From the NCBI GenBank assembly GCA_963978905.1, contig OZ022259.1, forward strand, positions 32,732,343 through 32,796,342: a stretch of 64,000 nt of DNA. Reading direction: 5' to 3'. This DNA is from Trichostrongylus colubriformis (Eukaryota; Nematoda; Chromadorea; Rhabditida; Trichostrongylidae). The notes beneath the pieces were generated by a model. The model was not told where the DNA came from, made no database searches, and saw only the letters and a program-made list of their open reading frames with translations. This document shows positions 12,520 through 24,305 of this stretch, one piece after another. Both the position numbers and the translations under genes were made by a program. Every line of letters begins with the position of its first letter. Position 1 is the first letter of the stretch.

Positions 12520-12981
12520 CTTTGAGAAAATCATCCACATTAATGCAAGATCTTTCGTTACCCGTCTATTTGTGTTGCATTTGTTTGCTGAGCACAACAT
12601 GCAAATTTCACGTGAAAAAACAAGAATCCGATCGAGATAGTGCTCCTCAAAGTAATGGCCGAGGGGGTGGAGTGTCCCGAGTACGTGTGAACGCTAGAGA
12701 GCTGAGGAGCAAGGAGACGACAGTCACGTGGTCAGGGACGCAGAGTGAGAAGGAAATCAACGTAAGGCGCGAAAGTGCCAACTGCACTCTGTCTGCCGAC
12801 AGCTATTCAAATGTTGCTCAGCCGGACTTTAAACGAGCTCCTGTTCTCCAAGTTTTTCAATTTTGCTTCTTAACAGAGGAGGTTCCGTTATTTTTCGTGA
12901 TTTTGTTAATGTGCTGTGTGTAATCGAGTGATTTTAATAGGAATAGGAAATCATGTAATTTTCGTGGACGATTCCTTAAAG
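12520..12981. mobile_element. 462-bp TIR element, family R, copy A
   Basis: The ends are inverted repeats. CTTTGAGAAAATCATCCAC on the left pairs with GTGGACGATTCCTTAAAG on the right. The body aligns along its length with 18589-19062, with shared landmarks TTTCGTTACC, AACGCTAGAGAGCT and TTTAAACGAG. It is non-coding and of unknown superfamily. A different MITE starts 27 bp after it. Confidence 0.75.
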
Positions 12982-13008
12982 TCAGAAATAGTGTGTTTTG
13001 CGCATTTA

Positions 13009-13690
13009 CAGGGGGTGTCAAAAAAGTGTAATTTGCTCACGGCTCACGTCCGTCAAGTGTACAAAGGGGGTTTGAAGAAAGAGATGAAAGTGTTGGGGCA
13101 AAATATTCCTTAAATGTTCCTCTAGATGCCGGAACGAGATGTGGCTTACTACTTTCATCGTCATAAAAATATGGAGTATTCAGTCGGCACACTCGGGCTA
13201 TAGAGTACCTACGGCACTGTGGTCCGCCCAGAACAGCAGTGCCACCTACCGTGGCACGTCTCTTGTGGGTAGCTTCCTGGGGACTGACTCTTCAGTTCAT
13301 AGAACTTACAAAGCCCTCGCTGCTTGGATAACGCGGCTGTGATCCGAAGTTTCATTTTTCATGCGTCAAACCTGCCTCCGCAGGGGTTTCAGTGGTAAGT
13401 GCACGTCCTGGTTTTTGAGAACGAAAGCCGCTGGGCACCCGGGAAAACGGAATGTTCAAGAATACCGCCCAATATGAATTCCCTCAAGTACTCAGAGTGA
13501 ACAGATCTCAGCAAAGCTGTGAACGAGGGTGGCGAAACCTCGGATTTTGCCGTGTTGAGGTGAGACATACTGTTCACTCGGAATAAGCTCCCGATCCTGT
13601 TCGTGCAAAGGGCTGTTACGGAGTTCAGTGAAAGAATGAGGTCCGTTCTTGGATTTGGTATGGAAATACTTCGTCAGAATCTTGATACTG
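13009..13690. mobile_element. Second copy of the 740-bp TA MITE, 3' truncated
   Basis: Begins CAGGGGGTGTCAAAAAAGTG right after TA (13007-13008) and aligns with 1153-1892. Shared landmarks are GGGGCAAAATATTCC, CCGCCTCCGGAGG-like and GGGTTTCAGTGGTAAGTGCA. Similarity fades near 13690 and no right inverted end is visible. Confidence 0.8.
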
Positions 13691-16600
13691 TGGTTTTCAT
13701 CAAATTAATAAGTTTCAGTGAAGTGATAACGCTATCGACTCCGCACTGGTTTCTCTTCGTAATTCGTTGAACATGATGTAGTACTCATAATACTTCCACG
13801 ACTGTCAGGAAAATAAAGAAGAGTATAGTAGGATGGGAGGGTGACTCAATCCATGGGTGAATGAAGCGCATCTCGGAAAATCGGCTAGTGCATGATTGAT
13901 GAAGTTTCGCAGGACTGGGAAGCTTCTGAAAACGAAGTGCTGAGCATAGATCGATCGTTATGTTGCAAATTCGTTTTCGTATTCGTTGTATTTGTGTTGT
14001 ATCAGCCTGCTAGGACAGGTAGGGTAGGACTGTAAGATGGAATTGTGAAAGGGAATGGGTGAGGAAGAAGCGCGTAGTAGTGCTCGTTTTGCGGCTTCCC
14101 AGTTATTCTCAACCCTCATTCCACTGGTCACATGAATGAAGGGAAGAAGAGAGGACGTAAGGTGGTGAAGTAGCGGAGCTCGCATAGTTGAAAAAAGTTG
14201 GGGCGTTTCGTGTGGCGAATTATTTCATCATGCTAAAGCCTGGCCTTCCCACATGATTTCTCCACCTATAGCGTTTCTTTTACATCGTTTTCCATGCATA
14301 ACTCACATTTCTCGGCACCATAGCCATCTATGGATGACGTCACAGCTTTCCTACATCACGTTATCCTCGCGTTTCCGCCGTCCTGGTCCTCCTCATGAAG
14401 CCTTTTTCACCACGCAAATTACCTGAGAAAAATTGATCCAGGCGGCATATTTTGCTATTAGATGAAGATGAAGTGCGGTTCGAAAGTGACAATCCTCCTA
14501 GATTAATGGCTAAACCAGAAATCTGCTGGCGTGCTGTAATGAACGATCATCGCCGAAAAGTGTTCAATGAAAACACGTGGAACTTCGGATAAAAGAGGTA
14601 TTGAACGAAGTAGTGCCGAAGGAGTGTTCAACCTGCTTGATGCTAGCCTATCGGATCGCTGTCATCTTCTAGATTTATGCGCATGTTATATGCTCTTCGT
14701 CTGGCAGGATGCTACTGTGCACAGGACTATAATAAGAGTGCCAGGATCGTACACATAACCTCTATCGCTTTTGTTGTTTGGCAGTTGAATTTGAACCCAA
14801 GGAATCAGAAGGGATTCGAAGGCACAAATCGAAATAAATTGAAAGCGTTGTCGCACCTGTTACTGAAAGAAGAGGTCTTGGTTTGCGCACAAGAGGAAGA
14901 AAAATGGACGCTAAGCGCCGAAAGTAGGAAATGCCGAAAATGAGGTTCCCTGAATACAGTCCTTGTACGAGTACTACAGCCTAGAATCGAGACTCTGCTT
15001 GATGGTATCCCGCGAATTTCAACGATGTCATTTGTTTCGTCCTTCCAACGTTGTCTTCATCATTAGAATTTCTGTCTTTTCTTGAATTTTCATGATGGTT
15101 CGTGAGTTTCCTTCGTCACGTTGGGATTCGGTTAATCCAACGCCAAGCGTGATTCGGTTCTGTGGGTGCGGCTCGGTTGAGCTCGAGCGAGGCTACTAGT
15201 CGCGAGGGTGCGCCGGATGCCGCAGAAGGTGTGCTGCCTGGACTACTATTCAGAGGTATCTGCCCCGAAAAAGTAAATACCTATCTCGATTACCGCGTGG
15301 TGTGCCATTGAGCGCTGAATACCCAATATAATAGAAGCAGGATTAAAGGCAAAAAATCATGAATCGCACGACAGAATTAGTGGAAAGTGAAAGAAATCCA
15401 TTATCTGCGAGGAAGTACTCTGCGTGTGAGGAGGCGTATTGCGTATATTTACAGTATTTGAGTATTTTAACAATATGGCTACGAAACGTAGGATGTCAGT
15501 TACGGTACACCATCCTTACATTCAGAACTTATAATCCATTTATTATTATGATTATTATAATTAAATAGTAATCCTTGAATCATGTCCACCCAGCCTGTTA
15601 ACAGAAAATATCGTCTGCTCGTTATTGTCCGTTCAAGCTTTGTAGAGGCCTTTCAAAGAAAATGTAGTTTTGATCATCTAGTTCCTTGTTGCCGCCTTAC
15701 TGTAGAATAAGCCTATGATTGAAGATTATGGCAGGGCTATTTTCCTGTTGTGGTCTCTTTTCAGACCTCGGTTAAGCATAAAACTGGTTCTACAGCCTCG
15801 CAGGAACAGTTTCGCCTCCCTAAGCTCAGAAAAAAAAAACAGGACATTATCTTTTTACTTCACGAACGGCTAAAAAATTGAGCTCCTATCTGCCCAAGAA
15901 AGATATGCGTGAAGCTCTTATATCTCTAAGTGTTTGGGGATGATCCACTTCAGAATCAACACTCCAGCATGCTTTGTGAATGTTTACCAGCAAAGTCTCT
16001 TCTAGGCAACTTCGATTGCAAAGCGAATTTTAGCATCCGATTTTTTCAGCTAAGTCAACGCAATGAGTGTCAGTTTAACAATCCTCCGCAGGGACTACAT
16101 AGTCCGTCAGAGAAATGGTATGAATGAAGAGTATATGTAAGCAAGTGACCAACATTCTCAACCTCAACCATGCTTGCGTCATAACCCGAAAAACAAATGC
16201 ATCGACGAGATGCTGGGGAAAGTAAATCCAACCATGTCATTTCACGGACTTTTTCTTATGCTTTCGAAGGTGAAGACGTCAAAATGTTCGAAGCGAAGCA
16301 ACAGGGCGGCCGAAATGTATAGGACATTATTTCTGAATTCCAGGATAGGGAGCGGATAAAAAAGCGAATTTAAAGGACCGGAAAGGAAGACCCGATGAAA
16401 GAGGAATGTGCAAAGAAATGATCATTTTGTAATGACTTTGGGGTTAAAAGCGATATCCGGTAGAGCAACCTGGATCCAAAAGCGCGACGTTGAGATGTGT
16501 ATTCGCATCGCATAGGCATCGCTTCGAACTGCACACACTGACTTTCCGAGTTGTCCGCTGTAGAGGTGTCATTTGTTGTCACATAGGGTGTACTTCATGC

Positions 16601-16940
16601 ATTCGTGATGATGTGAAAGGTGAAAAAAAACATACGGCAACAAGTAAGTAAAGCAATTAATTGAAGAATAAGCGGAAGCATAAGAAAAAGCGTAATTACA
16701 CTTGAAACCTGATGTATTCACTTTCGACGTCTTGGCAAGGTGTCGTGTGTGCATTGCGGCGACTACAAGCCATCGTAATCCCATACCGTAGACCGAAATT
16801 GACCTTCTCCCGGTGTCTTTGACTAAGAATTGAAGAAAACAGTACGATCACAATATCACACAAGTACTTGGAATTCGACCATTTCGCTTAGCGTCTTCAG
16901 ACTTTCGAAAACGGAGCATTCAGTACTCCGCAAGCTCGAC
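13691..16940. other. Non-coding, no gene recognised
   Basis: No convincing gene. Near 15165-15235 there is weak similarity to the right arm of the MITE at 32630-32971 (GGCTCGGTTG, GAGGGTGC), possibly an old fragment. Confidence 0.35.
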
Positions 16941-16952
16941 GTTGACATTGTC

Positions 16953-17168
16953 TCACTCCTTTTGTTGTAGCGCCAACTTCAGAGCATCGGCAAAGCGGTA
17001 GGATTGCCCTGCAGGCTTGCTTCCGAATATACCCAATTGAAGGATTTTGGGTTGAGGCCAAGCCATAGGGTTACAGGTAGGGCGACATTGAGTAACTACA
17101 TCTGTTACAAGTTCTTTCAGAAGCTGACACTTAGAACAGCAAATTGTAGGCAGTAGGAGCACATACAT
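16953..17168 (-). CDS. Possible terminal exon, unknown protein
   Basis: A 71-codon open stretch on the minus strand preceded by a plausible acceptor (TTGCTCGTTAG, at about 17187-17177). It has four Cys residues, the composition of real protein rather than low complexity, and ends in a charged helix-like tail (ADALKLALQQKE). I do not recognise a family. No donor or partner exon is proven. It could be a chance frame. Confidence 0.22.
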   Translation of the reverse strand: MYVLLLPTICCSKCQLLKELVTDVVTQCRPTCNPMAWPQPKILQLGIFGSKPAGQSYRFADALKLALQQKE

Positions 17169-17422
17169 GCTTTCCAGGGCTAACGAGCAAAATGAAGAAA
17201 CGTGAGAAAATCTTGCAAGCGGAGTTGTTTATTATTTTACTTATTTATTTACTGCACGCATGTGTGCTACATATAGAACTGCATAGAAATTTCCCAATAA
17301 GCATGGGTGAGAACGAGGAAATATACTCTTACCACCGTATAATCATGAGAAAAACTGGTTTTGCAGGTTAGTGGAGAGCGAATCAATCAGCTAAGATAAG
17401 CCCAAGTTCGAGGTCCTTTTGA
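17169..17422. other. AT-rich spacer
   Basis: No coding or repeat structure recognised apart from TTATTTAT-rich sequence near 17230-17250. Confidence 0.35.
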
Positions 17423-17620
17423 TTATAGTATAAAGCGACTTCCTCCTTTTTGGTAATATATTTCTTCATTGCGGTTCGCAAAATGTCGTATTCTGTCCTT
17501 ATGGGCACAACAGTCAATAAAAATACGATTAATAGTCATATTTTCGAAAACAACCGATGCTTCTTTGCAACCTCCCTTGCATTTATCTCCAGGCTCCCGG
17601 AAGTTGATTTCTAATCCCAC
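17423..17620 (-). CDS. Possible exon of a Cys-containing unknown protein
   Basis: A 65-codon minus-strand frame with CKGGCKEASVVF, an NMT glycosylation-like site and DCCAHKDRIRHF. The paired cysteines would suit a secreted protein. No family is recognised and clean splice sites are not obvious. It lies ~250 bp upstream, on the same strand, of the other candidate exon (16953-17168), so they might belong to one gene. Confidence 0.22.
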   Translation of the reverse strand: MGLEINFREPGDKCKGGCKEASVVFENMTINRIFIDCCAHKDRIRHFANRNEEIYYQKGGSRFIL

Positions 17621-18588
17621 AATTGTTCCTTGCGGTGATCGTTATGTTTATCCCTCTATTCTTTACAGTTTACTTCCTCATCCATTTCCTGATGGAGAGC
17701 TCAATTCCCATGCTTTCGACGCTAATCAATCTTTCTGAGTTGCATCCTCCGATTTCTATTTGGGATAGTAGTGGCATTTATGGCAATAGTATAGAAATAG
17801 TAGCAGCATTTGTATTTGAGGACCATGCACAATTTCTGGAACCACCTGGTATATGGGTGCTCCAATATTTCCTTCTCTATTCCCTACAGCTATTCCCTAA
17901 AGCTTTAGTATCCAATACAATATCTACTATCATACCACTATTTGTCTGCAATGCGGAGCTAATCGTTGACCTAGGTTGAATTCAACCTAAAATTCGATTT
18001 CTAGACTGCACGTGAAGTAGCAGTGTGTGTTAGAAGCGCCACATGTCTCTACTTCTGCAGTGTCGTGAGTACATACCCTGGATTCATTCAGTGGGATGTT
18101 CAGCATTATGCACATGTTTCAGCACCGCTTTCTTCAGCTAATCCTGGATGATTTCCAATTTGAAAGCTAAATTATCAAAAAAAATTGCCGATATTTTTTT
18201 GACAATTTATTTTTTTCACTGAAATTTCCCAGCAGAACCCATTGTCTTCGAGTAACCAGAATAAGATTCCTTGAATGTTCAGATTTTGACAAGTATTGGT
18301 GACACTTTTAATTATCGACTGAAGTTTCGGTGTCGTCACCATCTTCAGAGCCTGGGAAAGTGAAGCTTTTATGGGAATCACTCGATCGAACGCTTTTTCG
18401 ACTTGCAAAAAATGTTGACAGAGTATTCAGTCTGTGAACAGCAGTCGAGAAAAAGTATCACATGGATTTGTTAAAAGCTGAGCATCTGAGCACCATATCT
18501 GAGAGATAAGCCAAGATTTATCGAAAGTCGCACATGGACAACATGAGGCTTACCCTCATCCCTATCACACACTTTTCATCAACCAGCT
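17621..18588. other. Non-coding, no gene recognised
   Basis: Hydrophobic frames here reflect T-rich sequence. I see no family motif or repeat. Confidence 0.35.
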
Positions 18589-19062
18589 TGTTGAAAGAAT
18601 CGTCCACTGGAATTCACGTTCTTTCGTTACCAACATATTCATGTTATATTTGCTCACTAAGAGCCGTATGAAAAGGTTCACGCGCATATACAAGAATCTG
18701 ATTGAGATAGAGCTATCTAAAATGACAGACGATGGGGTGAGTGTCCGAGTTGGTTTGGACGCTAGAGAGCTCAAAGTAGCAAAGAGGCGACGTCACATAG
18801 TCAAGGACGCAGACTGAAAAGCAAATTAACATTTGAAAAATTTGAACTGCGCTGAAAACTTGATTTGAAATTTGACTTTAAACTGCGATGTTCGAATGTT
18901 GTGGCGGGGATTTAAACGAGTTGTCCTTCTTCCAGTTTTTCGATTTGTGCTTTGAAATGAAGGGAAACTCTCGGGTATTTTTCTTTTCATGTACTGTATC
19001 TAACAGAGTAATTTCAACAGGAACTGAAATCACTAAAATTCCGTGAACGATTCCTTCGAATG
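18589..19062. mobile_element. TIR element, family R, copy B
   Basis: The inverted ends are TTGAAAGAATCGTCCACTGG on the left and CCGTGAACGATTCCTTCGAA on the right. The interior is homologous to 12520-12981. It is diverged and non-coding. Confidence 0.72.
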
Positions 19063-21022
19063 AAGCTCAAGTTGGCATGCTCGCAGTTTTTCTGCAGGAT
19101 CAGTTTGTAGGCCTGAATATGCGCTCGCTCCTATTCCTCCCCTTGAGGTTTAGTAGATGGACTAGAGTGACGACTGAGTTTTTGCTCTTTCAGAATGTCA
19201 CTTCTGAATGTATCTCCATCCCGATGAAGTAGGAACTGGGCAGAAATTTTTTGCAGAACTTTTCGAATATGCAAGAGTGTCCATTTTGCAAATATGTCTT
19301 TTCTGTTGTGATAGCTCTTCGCCTTTTTTTGCTGATTCTTTATCTTTTCGTATGAACGCTGATACAAGTGGTACCATGACCTTCTGCAGATGAAATTGAA
19401 CTAAAACGTTTGGCTTTTTGAAGTTTCTATTTTCAATAGCATCTGATTATGGCCGCAGCTCGCTGTGCAAAAGTTGTCACAGGATGCTGAGTAATGGGCA
19501 AAAGATTTCGCTTCTGCTCATAACTCAGCACTCTTGCTTGCGTGCAGGAAGTAGCCGGTGTACAAGTCAATGTTTTCGCACTCCCAAAATGTTAATCTGG
19601 CACCAGCTAGCAGCAGTGGTAGGCCTAGCAGCAATGAGCCTGTCCTCAATTCTTGGACATGACTGGATCACGAACTTTGTGAGAGCAATTCGATTTTTGC
19701 GCTATATACGAGCTCATTTTTCTGCTCCTGTATGGCCTCCCTCCAATGGCTCAGTCGCAATCCACCCACCTTACTTGGGTTCAGGTTTTAGAGGGTTGCC
19801 ACCACAATGGATCCTAAATCGGTGGTTGTTCTTCATATGTATATCTGCGTTCTCGACACCGAATAGAAATTCATGACAGGAAATGCAAGATGTCTTGTAG
19901 CCTTGTAATCTGTTTCTTCACTTGTGGCCGAGTCTCTGGTTGAGCGCTGACATTTCTTGCGACGGTATGTATGCTGTGTTGGAAAGGAGATCTCTCTGTT
20001 ATAGTATCTGTTACGAAGAAGGGAGAGGCGAACAAAGGGGTTCAATCCTTGTGCTGCAGCTGAGAATTCAGGTTTCATCCCTCGCAGTGTTTGTCTGAAA
20101 CTTGTTCCTAGAGCTCAAACCTCATGATATACGTATTGCCACCTTGTGTGTCCTAGAGACTTATTGTGGACATTGATGTCATGGTATCTGGAAAGACACA
20201 GGAGAAGTCACCTGTGAGCCCTGCACTACATCAATCCACCAACATAGAGGATAAAGTTCGAAGTTTGTGACGTTAAGCTCTAGTTTCATTCACAATCATG
20301 GTGATACGTGAATAAGGGAGTTGATGTGGGATTTGGTCCCCGCACCATGAGTGTGGAAATGCGCGCCACCTGTCATTGCAACACTTTCACCCGAGCCACC
20401 ATCATGGTAAATACAAATGACATTGGTTTTTAATTCCTCCGCTCCATTGTATTTGCATCGATCAGACAGGGAGTCGTCAACTATTTTCCACCACTGATCA
20501 GTTGATAGTGCATTATAATTGGGCAAGCGACGCAAAATCCCCACATTTACTCAGGCAAGCTCTATTGTGAGGTGATCGATATTGAACACGTAGCCATTAT
20601 AGCTTGGGAAAGCACTGCCGCTGACATCACAGTTCAAGGTGGCAACACTCAACTTTGAATTGCTCTTTCTTCGCTAATATGGAGATTACGTACTTAAATT
20701 TATTGATTTATTTGATTTTCAAAACAGCTGTGTCATGAAGTATATGTGAGTTATCATTCCTAAGGTCGTGGTTGTCAATTCTCTCATGTTATCCCTAGCC
20801 ATCTGCGGCGGTTCAGTGGAATTTATGATGAATCAGTGCAGTGGAATTATGAGGAATAAGAATGAGGAAGGATGTCGGTTGAGCAGTACAGAAGTCAACG
20901 TCTTGTTGCGACGTTTAAGCGAAGAGTGCCGACCACTATTCTGTGGGTCCGCTTACCTCGTATCACTTGAGTAAGGGGCGCCGTTATAGAACGTCGTCTC
21001 AGACAGTGAGACGACGAGGGAT
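19063..21022. other. Non-coding, with a short SINE-like motif
   Basis: No gene recognised. The segment 20332-20395 contains GGATTTGGTCCCCGCACCAT followed by GAGTG and a CGCC.CCTGTCA stretch. This is shared with 22354-22400 and resembles a tRNA T-arm/B-box. Confidence 0.3.
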
Positions 21023-21033
21023 CGTTGTAATCG

Positions 21034-21262
21034 GGTGTATATCGCTAGGACAGAAACGTCGCATGGCCGTGTTCGGCACGCGACGGGATGGTGCGAGCTA
21101 CGCGCGCCGTATTAGTTGAGTCCTGAAGCGATCACGCCTAGAATGAGGCGTAGAGCACCGTCATCGCTTCAAGAACCATCCGATACGGCGCGCATAGCTC
21201 GCACCATCTCGTCGCGCGTCAAACACGGCCGCGCGACGTTTCTGTCCTAACGATATACAGCC
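21034..21262. mobile_element. Long-hairpin MITE, Mutator-like target duplication
   Basis: Two ~105-bp inverted arms beginning G[G/C]TGTATATCG enclose a short loop with an inner CACGCCTAGAATGAGGCGT hairpin. The element is flanked by an 11-bp direct repeat CGTTGTAATCG (21023-21033 and 21263-21273). Target duplications of 9-11 bp are typical of Mutator-like elements. The arms are about 90% identical by eye. No coding capacity. Confidence 0.85.
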
Positions 21263-21273
21263 GTTGTAATCGA

Positions 21274-22320
21274 CGACGATACCATTCAAAACTGGGTATA
21301 AGTTCGCATACGTAGCATAGCTGTGAACGACTTAGTGTAAACTTTACCGCACAGCCACATATGGCTTCGATAACCTCACTGTAGTTGCAAGGTTATAAAT
21401 ATAGCAGCGAAGCAGTGATTTACCGCAATTTTTGCGTAAATCTATCTGTATTGTCATGATATTTCAGTGATTGCACTCAGCCCGCTTGACATATGTAGCG
21501 CATCAAACAAAACAGAACCAACACATCAAAAAGAAAAAGAAACTAAGACACATAAGTGAGTTGGAGAAATTGGACGTGTTAGATAGAACACGACATGTGC
21601 AGCTACAAAGGGAAGCAATTTATTTTACGCACAGTAGTACTGTGGACCAACGCGACGATGCTGAATTTATAATCTTGCGCTGGCAGATGTTGCTTCACAT
21701 TTCATGCCATGAATTTATTCAGTTTTCATTATTTTTCCATGGTCAAATTTATTTTGCAATATTTGTTAAGATGTCTTAAGCATCCAATTTATTGTCATAT
21801 GGCCTCAACTCTCTAGTTGATTCCCTATTGAAAGGGAGACGCATTCATTTTTCGCTTTCGGATTTCGTTGATATTTCAGACGTTTTGCTGTGCAAGCAAG
21901 AGCACGAATAGCCCACGCGAATATCAGTCTCTGAATCGGAAATGTACAGTGGGATCTAATCCAAACATTATTCAATCGATCTCCTGATGGATGTTTCTGG
22001 TGGCAAGTATGAACCCGTCGGTGAACGGACCACACTTGAATCTTGTATGTTCCCTTTCGGATTTCCATCTACTCATAAACATTTCTTAACGAAAATATTA
22101 AACTGTTCTTGGACTGTTGTTCCGAGGCTCAATATTGTTTGGGCAATGCATACAATCAATGAAATGATTCGAACCATATGTCGATCGATTATTATCGATC
22201 ATTTGCGGCTGAAGCTCCTAGTTGATCAGTTCTCGAGGGGGGGGGGGGGGGAGATTATTTGCGCTTACTTCATCGTTTTCTGCTGGTAGGAGGGGTTGTA
22301 CCAATTCACTCACCCCAGAA
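21274..22320. other. Non-coding, no gene recognised
   Basis: Only short open frames. A poly-G run lies at about 22239-22251. Confidence 0.35.
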
Positions 22321-22410
22321 GGATGTAAGGCTCGGTCTGTGCGGACACTAATGCAGGATTCGATCCCCGCACCATGAGAGTGAGGGTGCGCCTCCTGTCA
22401 CTCACCCACC
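22321..22410 (+). repeat. Possible tRNA-derived repeat (SINE-like)
   Basis: AAGGCTCGGTCTGT (A-box-like) is followed 25 bp later by GGATTCGATCCCC (B-box-like) and GCACCATGAGAGTGAGGG. A shorter match lies at 20336-20390. No complete tRNA cloverleaf can be drawn. A Pol III-derived SINE is one reading, and an ordinary dispersed repeat is another. Confidence 0.35.
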
Positions 22411-23245
22411 TATGTACTGCTACGGTACTTCTGAAATATACTAATTTTATTGGAGGTAAAACGTATGCACTGGAAATGTAAACACTACTGAAAGCTTTCA
22501 GGTTATTCGAGGAGTACTCACAATAGTACCGCAGACAGCTACATAACACTCGAAAGAAGTGCGGTGAGTATTGCCGAATTGAAGTGTTTGGACATGATTA
22601 GTGTTAGCCATCCTATTATTTACAATGCTACCTTTGCAACGGCATCTAAAGTGGCAATTATCATTGATACAGCATTGTATACAGAGCAGCGGTATTGTGT
22701 CGAGTCAACAAGCTATTTTTCTAGAGCCTCCGTTAAATCCCATGTCTTCAACGTTCCTCTCCGACCCTTTCGGAACTGATGTCTGTTCCTAAACTCGAGC
22801 GTCTTGCATAGGGGTTAATGGATGCTAAGTTATGTACAAATCAAAGTGAGCATTACGTAGCAGTTGAACTTCGTATAAACCTTAGAAACACACGAATCCG
22901 GTTATCTAGCACATGACTGTGAAATTGAATTCAGTGCAGTTGATAAGATCATAGTTGAAACTGACTTTCAAACTGCAACTTACAATCTGGAATTATTCAG
23001 AAACTGTTTTGAGCACTTCTGAGACCGCAAACCTACCTTTGAAATCATTGAAAGGACCAATTTGGCAAACTGTGGAATAATTAGAGCTCATGGAAGTAGG
23101 GGTGCCCAGCCGTGTCACAGTGGAGGAAGAGTGGAATAAAACGGCGAAAAACCCCAGACATAGGAACCGACAATTTCCTTCTCACCCTTTCACTTTCGCA
23201 CCGCTCTGCATCTCTGGGAGATGCAGACGAGCAGGGTACTAAAGT
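22411..23245. other. Non-coding, no gene recognised
   Basis: No gene or repeat recognised. Confidence 0.35.
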
Positions 23246-23486
23246 GGGTGTGTACCCCTATGTAGGGATTTTCGCACCGCGGCATGTCGCTAGCGAAGCA
23301 ATGCGCACGAGCTAAAGGCGCCATTTTGTTGGGTCCCCAAGCGATTACAAGTCGACTGCGTATCGCGCCCCTAGCATTAGCGTGTAATCGTTCTAAGACC
23401 CAACTACCGCGACACGCATAGCTCGCACACACTGCGTCGCACGCCGCTCGTCGTCGTGCGAAATCCTGACATAAGGGTACACATCC
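23246..23486. mobile_element. MITE family D, copy 1
   Basis: The ends are inverted: GGGTGTGTACCCCTATGTAG on the left, reverse-complement-like CATAAGGGTACACATCC on the right. The body (GAGCTAAAGGCGCCAT, GTAATCGTTCT, ACCCAACTACCGCGAC, GCACGCCGCTCGTCGTCGTG) is shared with 34171-34410. Open frames across it are by-products of GC-rich repeat sequence. Confidence 0.85.
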
Positions 23487-24189
23487 AACTAAATCAGCCA
23501 GCAGCGAGCGATGTCCAGCCTCGCAGCAACACTCCGTGTACATGCGCGGGAGCGTGTGACTCGCGGTGTCGCTGGATCGTAGTAACCCGATGTCGCGCTT
23601 TTTCGATGCGAGTTTCTCCACACATCACCATTTCTAAAGTGGAGCGTTTGTTTTCGAAAAACATGAACTCCGACTTTTCACTTTCTTCACACCCCTCGAA
23701 GACCATTGAAGAAACGAGTTCGGTGAAGAAAAGGGGAAGAGTCGAATAGGCAGAATCAGAAGTACTGCAGCAAACTTCATGGCTCCTACTTCCGAAGAAA
23801 TTCCTTTGTATAAACTTTAAGAGAAGATGGGACTATGATGAGATACTTCCGTAATCTGGTTATAGCGTCACGATCACCACCTTTACATGTACGCTTCCAC
23901 CACTTCCTACCGGTTATCAAAGATTGTTTGTGGAGCCATTCCATCATCACTTTTTGGTGCCATTAATACTGCACTATCTCCGACCGCTGTAGTTTTTCGT
24001 TAACAACATCTATGATTGTCAAGGACTTGTTCGATGTCAGCATACATACTGTAGATGGTAAATGGCTTCTGTGGCGATTTCAGGAGTCATTTTCTGTGTC
24101 ATGACAGTGCACAGCCAGGAAATTTGTACTGGGCACATGTTGAGTAGACCCCCTCCTTTTTATTTGCCCTTTACATTTCACATGATTTT
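23487..24189. other. Non-coding, no gene recognised
   Basis: No recognisable gene. Near 23600-23640 (minus strand) lies one copy of a short dispersed motif resembling TGATCTGYGGYGAAAC. Confidence 0.35.
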
Positions 24190-24305
24190 CACTTTACGAG
24201 GAATTCGCTCGGTTTTTCTTCTCAACGTTCTCTTTGTTTTCCGACAAAATGTATGTGTATTTGTACCTGATAGAGCTTTTCTCGCTCTACAGTACCACAT
24301 TATAC
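24190..24305 (+). mobile_element. Fragment of mariner-derived foldback family
   Basis: Contains GATAGAGCTTTTCTCGCTCT and upstream T-rich sequence aligning with the left arms of 57645-59010 and 6189-7142. It lacks both recognisable ends. Confidence 0.5.

Noticed and set aside
19418..19876. 152-codon frame as a host gene
   Set aside because: No recognisable domain, no good intron signals and no partner exon. Plausible chance frame.
22321..22410. Functional tRNA gene
   Set aside because: Only A- and B-box-like pieces are present. The acceptor and anticodon stems cannot be formed.
23190..23621. 143-codon minus-strand frame as a gene
   Set aside because: It lies almost wholly across MITE family D, whose second copy at 34171 does not keep the frame.
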